Assembly (NCBI GenBank): GCA_023447015.1
Contig: JAEXPG010000599.1
Span: 1 to 8,451, forward strand
DNA: 8,451 nt
DNA from: Verrucomicrobiota bacterium
Lineage (GTDB): Bacteria > Verrucomicrobiota > Verrucomicrobiia > Opitutales > Opitutaceae
Direction: 5' to 3'
A program made the translations under genes and the position numbers. Positions 1 to 6,202 of the stretch are shown piece by piece. How positions within the stretch are numbered: position 1 is the stretch's first letter; the number at the start of each line of letters is the position of its first letter. The notes under the pieces were generated by a model. That model saw only the letters and a list, made by a program, of their open reading frames with translations. It did no database searches and was not told where the DNA came from.

Positions 1-1737
1 GTTGTGCCCGGTGAAGCTCGTCGCGGCGGTGGGATAGAAGGCGGCGAGGCTGCCGTCGGCGAAGATGTTGTTGTAGACGAGCCCCTCGCCGAGGCCGGTG
101 GGCCAGGTCACGAGGTAGCGCTGGCCGGTCATCGTCCGCGGCTGGCCGGTCACGAGGTTGTTCGGGTAGAGGCTGGTCCAGACGTCGTTCGGCGCGTAGA
201 CGACCGTGTTGTGCCGGAAGACGAACCGCCCGGCGATGGTGGTGCCACCGTGGAAGAGCGTGCCGCCCACGGGTCCGAAGATGTTGTCCTCGAAGACCCA
301 GTTCGTGAAGTCGCGGCCGACGATCTCCGAGGAGTGGAACATGATGCCCATGCTCTCGAGATGGTAGAAGAGGTTGCGGCGGATCGTGACGTTGTTGGTC
401 ACGTCGAAGTGGGTCCAGATCTGCATGCCGTCGGTGTGACGGTTCCACTGCACACCGTCGTTGTCCCCCACCCCGTCGTCCAGATCGTGGATGCGGTTGC
501 CCTCGATCAGCCACTGGTCGCCGCCCCACACGCGGATGCCGTCGTGCGAGGTGTCGTGGTTGTTGTTGCCCACGATCGCGAGGTCGTAGGTCGCGGCGGC
601 GATGCCCACGGCGCAATGGGTGACGTCGTTGTCCCGGAGCGTGATATGCCGGCCGTTGATGATCTCCACGCCGGTCTTGTTGTCGATGATCGTGACCGAG
701 CCGCTCAGGTCGCCGGCCATGTGGATCTGGCAGTTCACGACCTCGACGTGGCGGCTGCCCTTGATGCGCACGCCGTTGTCGATCACGAGGCCCTCAAAAC
801 GCAGGAAGACATCGACGTTGCCCTTCTCGGTGAACGGGAGGGTGACCGCGAGGTTGTTGCTCGTGCGCGCCGTGGTGTTGAGCGTGCCGAGGTCGATCGC
901 CTCCGCGTGCGGCTCGGCGCCGGGCGCGGCCTTGAACGTCACCCAGTCCGTGAACTCCGGGCGCGGCAGCGCGTAGTCGCCATAGTTGAGGTTCTCGTCC
1001 TTGGTCCGGCCGGCGATCAGCTTGCCATAGTTGCCGCTGCGCAGGAGCACGGTGTCGCCGGCGTGCACGGAGCCGAGCGCCTTCTTGAATGTGCGCCACG
1101 GCATCACGGCGCTGCCGGTGTAGGTGTCGTCGCCGAGGTTGGCATCGAGGTAGTAGGTGCGGCCGACCGCCGGCGGGTGCAGCGGATCGGTGCCGGCGAG
1201 CACTTCCGCGCCGTCGCTCTGCCCATCGCCGTCGGTGTCGGGGTTCGCGGCCGCGGTGCCGAGCTGCGCCTCCTCCCAGTCGTTGAGGCCGTCACCGTCG
1301 CTGTCGGCGTCGGCCGCGACCACGCGCCAGAGTTGCCGTGCCGGCGCGCTCGCTCCGGCATTCTGCACCACCACACTCAACTCGGCACCCCCGCCGACGT
1401 AGGTGGTCGGCGACGCAGTCCACGTCGCGAGATCAGCGGATGATTCGAGGCGATATCGTTTCCCGGCCACGCCGGCCCAGCGCAGGACGACATCTCCGAC
1501 GCCGTCAGTGGCCAGGGCCCCGACGAACCGGCTGCTCGGATCGAGCGGGTTCGTGCCCGCCAGCGCCTCGGCGAGATTGCCGGCCCCGTCGCCGTCGGGA
1601 TCGGCGGTCGCAGCACCGGCCGTCGGATACAGACCCGACCAGAGGTCGGAAATGCCGTCGGCGTTCTGGTCGATGGTGGCGACGGCCGGCAACGCGGCGG
1701 CGGCGAGAAACAGGAAGGCGATGGTTGGTGCGCGCAT
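1..1737 (-). CDS. Secreted right-handed beta-helix repeat protein with N-terminal DxDGDG (TSP3-like) repeats, partial
   Basis: This is an open frame of 579 codons from an ATG at 1737 down to the window edge, with no stop, so the C-terminus is missing. Residues 1-20 look like a signal peptide: basic start, Ala/Leu/Phe-rich core, and an AVA cleavage site. Four calcium-binding-type acidic repeats follow at about 23-38, 46-67, 145-160 and 167-188 (DPDGDG..NLAEALAGTNP, DTDGDG..AEVLAGTDP). They flank a small beta module at about 79-107 (VLRW...KRYRLESSADLATWT). From about 194 the pattern YYLDANLGDD...PWRTFKKAL...AGDTVLLRSGNY opens a parallel beta-helix, with rungs such as HDGIRVWGGDQWLIEGNRI and VTIRRNLFYHL. 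The protein is probably secreted or on the surface and may bind or cleave a polysaccharide, but I see no diagnostic catalytic set, so no enzyme activity is assigned. A weak AGAGG ribosome-binding site lies about 6 bases before the ATG. The gene lies downstream of menF on the same strand, 146 bases away; there is no evident functional link. A C-terminal sorting signal could exist outside the window. Confidence 0.88.
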   Translation of the reverse strand, partial: MRAPTIAFLFLAAAALPAVATIDQNADGISDLWSGLYPTAGAATADPDGDGAGNLAEALAGTNPLDPSSRFVGALATDGVGDVVLRWAGVAGKRYRLESSADLATWTASPTTYVGGGAELSVVVQNAGASAPARQLWRVVAADADSDGDGLNDWEEAQLGTAAANPDTDGDGQSDGAEVLAGTDPLHPPAVGRTYYLDANLGDDTYTGSAVMPWRTFKKALGSVHAGDTVLLRSGNYGKLIAGRTKDENLNYGDYALPRPEFTDWVTFKAAPGAEPHAEAIDLGTLNTTARTSNNLAVTLPFTEKGNVDVFLRFEGLVIDNGVRIKGSRHVEVVNCQIHMAGDLSGSVTIIDNKTGVEIINGRHITLRDNDVTHCAVGIAAATYDLAIVGNNNHDTSHDGIRVWGGDQWLIEGNRIHDLDDGVGDNDGVQWNRHTDGMQIWTHFDVTNNVTIRRNLFYHLESMGIMFHSSEIVGRDFTNWVFEDNIFGPVGGTLFHGGTTIAGRFVFRHNTVVYAPNDVWTSLYPNNLVTGQPRTMTGQRYLVTWPTGLGEGLVYNNIFADGSLAAFYPTAATSFTGHN

Positions 1738-1748
1738 GGTGGACCTCT

Positions 1749-1762
1749 CGGAGTTGCCTCCG
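1749..1762 (-). promoter_or_regulatory. Small GCAA-tetraloop hairpin just upstream of the beta-helix gene's ribosome-binding site
   Basis: Read on the minus strand, the sequence is CGGAG-GCAA-CTCCG: perfect 5-bp arms closing a GNRA-class tetraloop. It ends directly before AGAGGTCCACC and the ATG at 1737, so it would sit immediately 5' of the Shine-Dalgarno-like AGAGG. It could be an mRNA-stability or translation-control hairpin. The structure is seen directly; the role is inference. Confidence 0.35.
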
Positions 1763-1778
1763 ACAATGGCGGTCGCAC

Positions 1779-1796
1779 CGGACGAGCGCGCGTCCG
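1779..1796. terminator. Inverted repeat in the menF to beta-helix gene gap, possible weak terminator
   Basis: Perfect 6-bp arms CGGACG and CGTCCG enclose a 6-base GC-rich loop. It lies 88 bases past the menF stop and 42 bases before the beta-helix start, on the strand shared by both genes. No T-run follows, so it is not a classical intrinsic terminator. It could equally be an operator or a processing structure. Confidence 0.25.
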
Positions 1797-1883
1797 ATCG
1801 GGGTAAACAGGTCGAGAAAACGCGGCAGCGGCGGCAGTACCCAGTCCGGCTACACCACACCGCGCAGCATACCCAGGCCTGCC

Positions 1884-3308
1884 CTACCCGAGCAGCGCCT
1901 CGCGCAGCGCCCGCATCTTGAGCTCCGTCTCGGCGAGCTCGGCCGCCGGGTCCGAGCCCTCGACGATCCCCGCACCGGCATAGAGTCGCGCGGTGTCGCC
2001 GCGCATCAGCGCCGAACGGATCCCGACCAGGAACTCGCCGTCGCCGCGGTGGTTCACCCAGCCGAGCGCGCCGGCGTAGAGCCCGCGGTCGAACGGCTCC
2101 AACTCGCGCAAATGCGCCACCGCCGGCTCGCGGGGTGTGCCACCGACGGCCGGCGTCGGATGCAGCTCGCCCACGATGCGCAACAGGTCCGCGCCCGGGG
2201 CGAGCACCGCCTCCACCGGGGTGCAGAGGTGCTGCACGTTGGGCAGCTGCCGCACGCGCGGCCGCCCCGGCGCCGCCGCGGTGACTCCGACGTTCGCCAG
2301 CCGCCGCAGGATCGAGTCGAGCACCAGCCCCTGCTCGCGCACGTCCTTCGCGCTGTTCAGCAGCTGCCGGGCGAGCGCGGCGTCCTCCGCAGCGGTCCGC
2401 CCGCGCGGCGCTGATCCAGCGAGCGCTTCGGTGCGCAACCGTCCGTCGGCGACCGCTACGAGCCGTTCGGGGGAAGCCCCGATGAAACTGGCCCCGGCGC
2501 CGTTGCCGGCGGAGAAGGCGTAGCAGTCGGGAAAACGGCCGCGCAGGGCGTTGAGCGCACGCAACGGATGGAAGCGCGCTGTCGCCCGCAGGTCGCGGGC
2601 GCGGGCGAGCACGATCTTGCGATAGCGTTCCGCCCGGATCGCCGTGACACCGGCGGCGACATTGGCCGCGTAACGGCCCTCGCCGCCGACCTCGTTCTCC
2701 TCGGCCACCGTGCCCTCGAGGGCGCCGGCGAAGCTCGGCGCGGCATAGTCGAAGGCCCCGAATTTCGCGTGCGCCCGCCAGATCCGCTCGGCGTCGGCCC
2801 GGATGTCGGCCCCCGGCCGGATCAGCGTGTTGGCCACGGCCACCGAACAGTCGCCGCTGCGTGCCACCTGCCACCGGGGAACGAATACCCGGCCCGCGGG
2901 AAACGGCGCGCCGGGCGCCGCCTCGTCGGCGAAACCGAAGGTGGAAAAGAACAACGGGCCGCCGAACGGCACGCCCACCGCGCCGACGGCGACCGTCGTC
3001 GCCAGCGTCTCGCGCACGAACTCCGCCGCCGCGGCGAAGCGGCCCGGTCCGGCGCACTCCACCGCGACAACCGCCTCCGCACCCGCCAGCGCCAGATCGG
3101 CCGAGGGGCGCTCGACGTAGAAATGCAGCTCGCCCGGCTCGAAGATCGACTCGAGCACCGCCAGCGGGTCCAGCCGCTCGGCTTCCACGGAGATGCTCAC
3201 CAGCCGCGCGCGCCCGTCGGACTCCGCCTTCGCGCGCACCCCGGCCAGAAAGGCGAGCAGTGCCTCGAGCGAACGATTGGCGAGCGGATCGAGCGGAAGG
3301 ATCGTCAT
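1884..3308 (-). CDS. menF: Isochorismate synthase (menaquinone biosynthesis)
   Basis: The enzyme converts chorismate to isochorismate in the cytoplasm, the entry step to menaquinone. The call is 474 aa, close to typical MenF length. The C-terminal chorismate-binding domain is complete: KIVLAR at 231-236, FIGASPERL at 275-283, RTEALAGSAPRG at about 292-303, LHPTPAVGG at 382-390, FDRGLYAGALGW at 406-417, GDGEFLVGIRSA at 422-433 and AGAGIVEGSDPAAELAET at 444-461. K231 and E281 have the 50-residue spacing of the catalytic Lys/Glu pair of EntC and MenF. A387 falls where isochorismate synthases have Ala and anthranilate-type synthases usually have Thr (my alignment by eye). The ATG at 3308 is chosen because homology-like sequence begins here. 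The frame stays open to 3827, but that extension is Arg/Gly-rich and overlaps the menG start. No Shine-Dalgarno precedes the ATG. The isochorismate could in principle feed a siderophore, but the divergent menG favours menaquinone. Confidence 0.93.
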   Translation of the reverse strand: MTILPLDPLANRSLEALLAFLAGVRAKAESDGRARLVSISVEAERLDPLAVLESIFEPGELHFYVERPSADLALAGAEAVVAVECAGPGRFAAAAEFVRETLATTVAVGAVGVPFGGPLFFSTFGFADEAAPGAPFPAGRVFVPRWQVARSGDCSVAVANTLIRPGADIRADAERIWRAHAKFGAFDYAAPSFAGALEGTVAEENEVGGEGRYAANVAAGVTAIRAERYRKIVLARARDLRATARFHPLRALNALRGRFPDCYAFSAGNGAGASFIGASPERLVAVADGRLRTEALAGSAPRGRTAAEDAALARQLLNSAKDVREQGLVLDSILRRLANVGVTAAAPGRPRVRQLPNVQHLCTPVEAVLAPGADLLRIVGELHPTPAVGGTPREPAVAHLRELEPFDRGLYAGALGWVNHRGDGEFLVGIRSALMRGDTARLYAGAGIVEGSDPAAELAETELKMRALREALLG

Positions 3309-3333
3309 GGAGAAACGGAAGGCGCGGTTCGCA

Positions 3334-3368
3334 GCCGTCTGTGACGGCCCCCGGAGCGAAACCGCTCC
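3334..3368. repeat. Two adjacent perfect hairpins in the menF leader
   Basis: Hairpin 1 (3334-3348) is GCCGTC-TGT-GACGGC. Hairpin 2 (3353-3368) is GGAGCG-AAAC-CGCTCC. Both have perfect 6-bp arms and are 4 bases apart. The nearer begins 26 bases upstream of the menF ATG, so both would lie in the menF 5' leader if transcription starts further out. Candidate roles are a REP-like intergenic repeat, a leader structure controlling menF, or a protein-binding site. Only the symmetry is directly seen. Confidence 0.45.
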
Positions 3369-3441
3369 CACGCCCCTTGGCCAGCTTGTTGCCACGCCGG
3401 CGCCCCGGTACCCCAAGTCCGCACGACGGATTCGCCCCCCG

Positions 3442-3459
3442 CCGGTTCCTGCAAGCCGG
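3442..3459. repeat. REP-like imperfect hairpin in the menF/menG intergenic region
   Basis: CCGGTT and AAgCCGG form arms with one bulged G around the loop CCTGC. It is weaker than its neighbours. It is listed because it belongs to the same run of hairpins between 3334 and 3517, with a further 4-bp TCCG/CGGA pair at 3418-3430. Confidence 0.25.
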
Positions 3460-3497
3460 GACGTCGACCCGACTTCTCCGATGGGCCGCCTTCGCGC

Positions 3498-3517
3498 GGA
3501 GGCCTGCAGCAGGCTCC
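3498..3517. repeat. REP-like palindrome in the menF/menG intergenic region
   Basis: GGAG-g-CCTGC and GCAGG-CTCC are 9-bp arms with a single bulged G and an almost absent loop, so several central pairs would open in RNA. Short GC-rich palindromes of this bulged form between genes resemble bacterial REP elements. Family membership cannot be shown from a single copy. Confidence 0.35.
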
Positions 3518-3621
3518 ATCCCTGCGCCCGCGCCGGCGAAGCGTGATGAGCAGGGCCCCGGGGCCGACTCCGGCCGACTTCGCGCGATCCGCGCAGGCGC
3601 GCAGCCAGCTGCCGCCCTGGA

Positions 3622-3733
3622 GGCGCCATTTTCCCGATCCGCAGAGCGAGCGGGAGCCCCGGCCCCGATCGGCGAAAACGCCATTCCGCGCTCGTCATTT
3701 TCCCGTGGCGGCCCGTCATTGGCGCCATTCCGC
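3622..3733. promoter_or_regulatory. Cluster of repeated CG[C/T]CATT motifs upstream of menG
   Basis: The heptamer CG[C/T]CATT occurs five times on the plus strand, at 3624-3630, 3679-3685, 3693-3699, 3714-3720 and 3723-3729. It is embedded in longer exact repeats: GGCGCCATT at 3622 and 3721, CATTTTCCCG at 3627 and 3696, and CGCCATTCCGC at 3679 and 3723. The cluster ends 53 bases before the menG ATG. It may be an array of regulator-binding sites or a degenerate local duplication. The repetition is seen; the function is inference. Confidence 0.4.
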
Positions 3734-3786
3734 CGGCCTTCCGCCGCGTCGACCCACCGCCACCGTCCAACACCCGCCACCGCCCG

Positions 3787-4482
3787 ATGCCCGATCCTGC
3801 CGCAGTCCAGTCGATGTTCGGCCGCATCGCCCGCCGCTACGATCTCGCCAACCGCCTGCTCAGCGGCGGCACCGACGTCTGGTGGCGCTGGCGCCTGCGG
3901 CGCGCCGTCGCCCGCCGCCGGCCGCAGGATGTGCTCGATCTGGCCACCGGCAGCGGCGACGTCGCCTTCGCGCTCGCCCGCGGACTCCCCGACTCCGTGC
4001 GGATCACCGGCATGGACTTCTGCCAGCCGATGCTCGACGAGGCGGTCACCAAGAAGGCGCGCTCGCCGCGCTACGCGAAGATCGAGTTCCGGCAGGGCGA
4101 CGCCATGGCGCTTCCGCTGCCCGACGCGGCGTTCGACGTCCTCACGATCTCCTTCGGTCTGCGCAACGTGGCCGACCGCCACAAGGCCCTTGGGGAGATG
4201 CGCCGCGTCCTGCGGCCCGGCGGCACGCTCTTCGTCCTCGAGTTCTCGCAGCCCTACCGCTGGTTCGCACCGCTCTACTATTTCTACCTGCGCGGTGTGC
4301 TCCCGTGGTTTGCCGCGCGACTCACCGGAGACAAGGGCGCCTACGAATACCTCGGCGGCTCGATCGCCCAGTTTCCCGCCCGCCCCGAGATGTCCGCCGA
4401 GATCCTCCGCGCCGGTTTCGCCGAAGTTCGCGCCCGCCCCATGACCTGCGGCATCGTCGCCCTGCACGAAGCGCGGGCGTGA
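3787..4482 (+). CDS. menG: Demethylmenaquinone methyltransferase (MenG/UbiE family)
   Basis: This SAM-dependent enzyme methylates demethylmenaquinone to menaquinone, the last step of the pathway. The 231-aa length matches the family. The N-terminal family signature is FGRIARRYDLANRLLSGG (11-28). SAM-binding motif I is DLATGSGD (51-58), and a post-I acidic residue lies in GMDFCQPML (75-83). The central ISFGLRNV (121-128), LRPGGTLFVLEFSQP (142-156) and the YEYLGGSIAQFP signature (186-197) are characteristic of UbiE/MenG rather than generic methyltransferases. The ATG at 3787 gives the normal family N-terminus; no Shine-Dalgarno is visible. It is divergent from menF, which supports the menaquinone rather than the ubiquinone substrate, although some UbiE enzymes serve both. 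The symbol ubiE is often used for the same family. Confidence 0.94.
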   Translation: MPDPAAVQSMFGRIARRYDLANRLLSGGTDVWWRWRLRRAVARRRPQDVLDLATGSGDVAFALARGLPDSVRITGMDFCQPMLDEAVTKKARSPRYAKIEFRQGDAMALPLPDAAFDVLTISFGLRNVADRHKALGEMRRVLRPGGTLFVLEFSQPYRWFAPLYYFYLRGVLPWFAARLTGDKGAYEYLGGSIAQFPARPEMSAEILRAGFAEVRARPMTCGIVALHEARA

Positions 4483-4557
4483 CCGGCAGGCTTCTTCACG
4501 ATCCCTCCGCTCCGCTCAGACCCAGTCCTGCTTTCCCGTCGTTTGCGTGGCTGCGCG

Positions 4558-5265
4558 ATGAAATATCGACACAACCTGATCCCGTCCGTCATCGCTGGAT
4601 CACTCGCGCTCATCACGCTGTTGTTCCCCGCCTGCGCGAGGGACGAACCAGCGAGGGCGCCAGCGCAAACTAGTCGTTCGCTCGTGGTTCACTGGGATAC
4701 GGACGCCGAGCTCATTTCGAAGAATGACGAGATCGTCTTCTTCCGGAACTATCGGAATCCCGGCAGCCTTCGGTTCAAGACCCTCGACCGCAGTACCTAC
4801 CGACTTGGGAACGCCACGGTGATGCCGCCATCGGAAACGTGGCAGAAACTCGCCAAGGCGACCGGGGTTTCTGGCGATGTCTCGACCTTCCCGCTCGTAT
4901 TCGCAGATCGGCTCTGTGCACGGGGAGGTTTGTCATTCATGGTGGTCGCCCAGCTCGCCCATCGTTTCTCCGGTGACGGCTATCTCGAGCGAGGACCTGA
5001 GATATGGATGCAGATCCACTCATTCGCAGTCGGCGACGAGAACCAGCTGCGACGGATCTGGGATGGTGAGCTCGACCTCGGATCGCTGCAAAACGCCTGC
5101 GTGTTCGCAGGCACCTTGAATCCCCCCGATGCCCCAGCCGGATTCTCCATCAAGATTGAGTTCGGCGACAACAAAACGAGAGAGCCATCATCGACCCATC
5201 TAGTCCTTTGCACGCTCCGCGACGACGGATCGGTCCAAATCGAGCGCCCACCCGGGCTTCATTGA
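4558..5265 (+). CDS. Hypothetical probable lipoprotein, orphan, lower GC
   Basis: I do not recognise this protein. It is 235 aa from the ATG at 4558; an in-frame TTG 15 bases upstream (4543) is a less likely start because ATG-Lys-Tyr-Arg gives a proper signal-peptide N-region. Residues 7-25 are hydrophobic and end in LLFPAC, with Cys26 as a possible lipidation site. The lipobox is imperfect (Phe at -3, Pro at -2). The residue after the Cys is Ala, so outer-membrane delivery would be expected if it is lipidated. The rest is a soluble mixed alpha/beta-looking domain with segments such as EIVFFRNYRNPGSLRFKTLD, ERGPEIWMQIHSFAVGDENQ and GFSIKIEFGDN, and three further Cys. Base composition differs from its neighbours: a hand count of two 60-base lines gives roughly 53-58% G+C against about 70% in menG. 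That may mean recent acquisition or relaxed selection. It starts 75 bases after menG on the same strand, with no terminator seen between them. Confidence 0.72.
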   Translation: MKYRHNLIPSVIAGSLALITLLFPACARDEPARAPAQTSRSLVVHWDTDAELISKNDEIVFFRNYRNPGSLRFKTLDRSTYRLGNATVMPPSETWQKLAKATGVSGDVSTFPLVFADRLCARGGLSFMVVAQLAHRFSGDGYLERGPEIWMQIHSFAVGDENQLRRIWDGELDLGSLQNACVFAGTLNPPDAPAGFSIKIEFGDNKTREPSSTHLVLCTLRDDGSVQIERPPGLH

Positions 5266-5340
5266 GACCACCGCGGAGGATCGCACATCCGTCCCTCGAT
5301 GCGGACAGCTCCGCCCTCATCTCGTCTGGGCGCGCGGAAC

Positions 5341-5382
5341 CGGACGGCCGACGGCGGGGGGCGTCCGAAACTCTTCTGGACG
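5341..5382 (+). promoter_or_regulatory. Overlapping hairpins in the leader of the PEP-CTERM gene
   Basis: CGGACG (5341-5346) pairs with CGTCCG (5362-5367), nesting a GCC/GGC mini-stem. The same CGTCC (5362-5366) can instead pair with GGACG (5378-5382). The two pairings exclude each other. The region lies between the lipoprotein stop and the ATG at 5415. It may be a terminator for the upstream gene or a switchable leader. There is no T-run. Confidence 0.3.
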
Positions 5383-5414
5383 TTGTGCCCACCGATCCAC
5401 TATCCCCTGCGACC

Positions 5415-6035
5415 ATGACGCTTCGGATCCGCCGCCTCTGCATCCTCGCCAACCTCGCCTTGGCCGCCGCCCTCCCGGGCCGGGCGACCACCGCGGTCTC
5501 GAACATCACCGGCTCAACCAACCTGTGGTGGAACCTCGGACCGCTCTCGTCCTACGAAAGCTTCACCGTGGGCAACGAGGCGGCGACGCTCCAAGGCTTC
5601 TCCTTCGGGATGAGCTGGAGCACCGGCAGCACCGGCCACGTGGATCTCCACAGCAGCAACGGCACCACCTTCGGCAACCTGCTCGCCACCACGCCGACCC
5701 ACACCTTCGCCACCAGCGGATACGGAACGGTTTTCATCCCCACCACGGCGTTCACCCTCGAGGCGAACACCACATACTTCATCCACTTCGTCCGCGAGTC
5801 CGGCACGCTTGGCGCGTATGTCGCGGAAACCACCGCGGAGACCGGCCTGCCGGGCTGGTCGATCGGCGACCGGTCGTGGCTGGTGAGCTACAACGAATGG
5901 TCGACCGGCATTCCGACGTTCGCCGTCGAGACCAGCGCCGTGCCGGAACCCTCGACCGCCGCGCTCGCGCTCGGGGCCGCCGGCCTGGCCGTGGTGCTCC
6001 ACCGGCGCCGCCGGTCCGCCTCGCGCCGGAACTGA
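5415..6035 (+). CDS. PEP-CTERM sorting domain-containing exported protein
   Basis: This is a 206-aa exported protein. Residues 1-26 form a signal peptide (MTLRIRR, then a Leu/Ala-rich core). A Ser/Thr/Gly-rich beta domain spans about 30-173, with segments such as NLWWNLGPL, TLQGFSFGMSW, TFGNLLATTP and TYFIHFVRESG. It resembles the 'choice-of-anchor' domains often found before PEP-CTERM tails, but I cannot name the family with certainty. The C-terminus is a textbook PEP-CTERM signal: VPEP at 176-179, a hydrophobic segment at about 181-195, and the basic tail HRRRRSASRRN. In organisms that have it, an exosortase cleaves this signal during export and surface or extracellular sorting; the exosortase is not in this window. 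The ATG at 5415 is chosen because the 69 in-frame upstream codons are Arg/Pro-rich and would bury the signal peptide. No Shine-Dalgarno precedes the ATG. The gene lies 149 bases after the lipoprotein gene and converges on glgA. Confidence 0.9.
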   Translation: MTLRIRRLCILANLALAAALPGRATTAVSNITGSTNLWWNLGPLSSYESFTVGNEAATLQGFSFGMSWSTGSTGHVDLHSSNGTTFGNLLATTPTHTFATSGYGTVFIPTTAFTLEANTTYFIHFVRESGTLGAYVAETTAETGLPGWSIGDRSWLVSYNEWSTGIPTFAVETSAVPEPSTAALALGAAGLAVVLHRRRRSASRRN

Positions 6036-6044
6036 GCACGCGCA

Positions 6045-6077
6045 GGATCTGCGCATGCGCTGGATCTGGGCGCATGC
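6045..6077 (+). terminator. Direct repeat overlapping a hairpin just after the PEP-CTERM gene
   Basis: GGATCTG-CGCATGC (6045-6058) is repeated as GGATCTG-gg-CGCATGC (6062-6077). Within this, CATGCGC (6054-6060) and GCGCATG (6070-6076) make a perfect 7-bp hairpin with a 9-base loop. It starts 19 bases after the PEP-CTERM stop. It could act as that gene's terminator or as an mRNA 3'-end stabiliser, though no strong T-run follows. Confidence 0.35.
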
Positions 6078-6160
6078 CGTTTACGCGCCGTCCAGCGCCA
6101 CCGATTGGCGCCAGCGCTCCGGGGGCGCCTGGAGACGGCGGCCCCGATCAGGCCTGGAGA

Positions 6161-6189
6161 GATCACGTCAACTATTGGTTGACATGATC
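6161..6189. repeat. Long near-perfect inverted repeat, operator-like
   Basis: GATCA-C-GTCAAC and GTTGAC-A-TGATC form 12-bp arms with one C/A mismatch around the 5-base centre TATTG. It is AT-richer than its surroundings, where almost all other palindromes are G/C only. The right arm contains TTGACA (6179-6184), the consensus -35 hexamer, but no good -10 lies 17 bases on. The symmetric half-site GTCAAC...GTTGAC is of a size typical of dimeric regulator operators. It could also be a transcript hairpin. Confidence 0.45.
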
Positions 6190-6202
6190 CGGGGATACCG
6201 CG

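Larger units (their letters stand above)
3309..3786. other. Divergent menF/menG intergenic region with palindromes and repeated motifs
   Basis: This is 478 bases with no credible gene. All frames crossing it are Arg/Pro/Gly-rich continuations of neighbouring or antisense frames. It must hold the promoters of both menF (leftward) and menG (rightward), but I cannot identify consensus -35/-10 pairs by eye. The menF-proximal half (3330-3520) carries several short GC-rich hairpins. The menG-proximal part (3622-3733) carries a family of repeated CATT-containing motifs. Both are listed separately. Confidence 0.6.

Noticed and set aside
4..1443. 479-codon plus-strand open frame rich in Val, Asp, Glu, Arg and His
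   Set aside because: It is antisense to the beta-helix gene. The protein has no motif and its Val/Glu/Asp bias is the complement of GC-rich codons in the real gene.
3309..3827. In-frame upstream extension of menF giving 647 aa
   Set aside because: The extra 173 residues are Arg/Gly/Pro-rich without homology-like pattern, cross the whole intergenic region and overlap the menG start. The family length fits the ATG at 3308.
4543..4557. TTG start for the lipoprotein, adding five residues
   Set aside because: The ATG at 4558 gives a better signal-peptide N-region and a more usual start codon. The TTG cannot be fully excluded.
2861..4673. Long plus-strand Arg/Pro-rich frames crossing the menF/menG region
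   Set aside because: They overlap menF antisense and menG out of frame. Their composition is that of shadow frames in high-GC DNA.
5208..5414. Upstream start for the PEP-CTERM protein
   Set aside because: It would overlap the lipoprotein gene and place 69 Arg/Pro-rich residues before a clear signal peptide.
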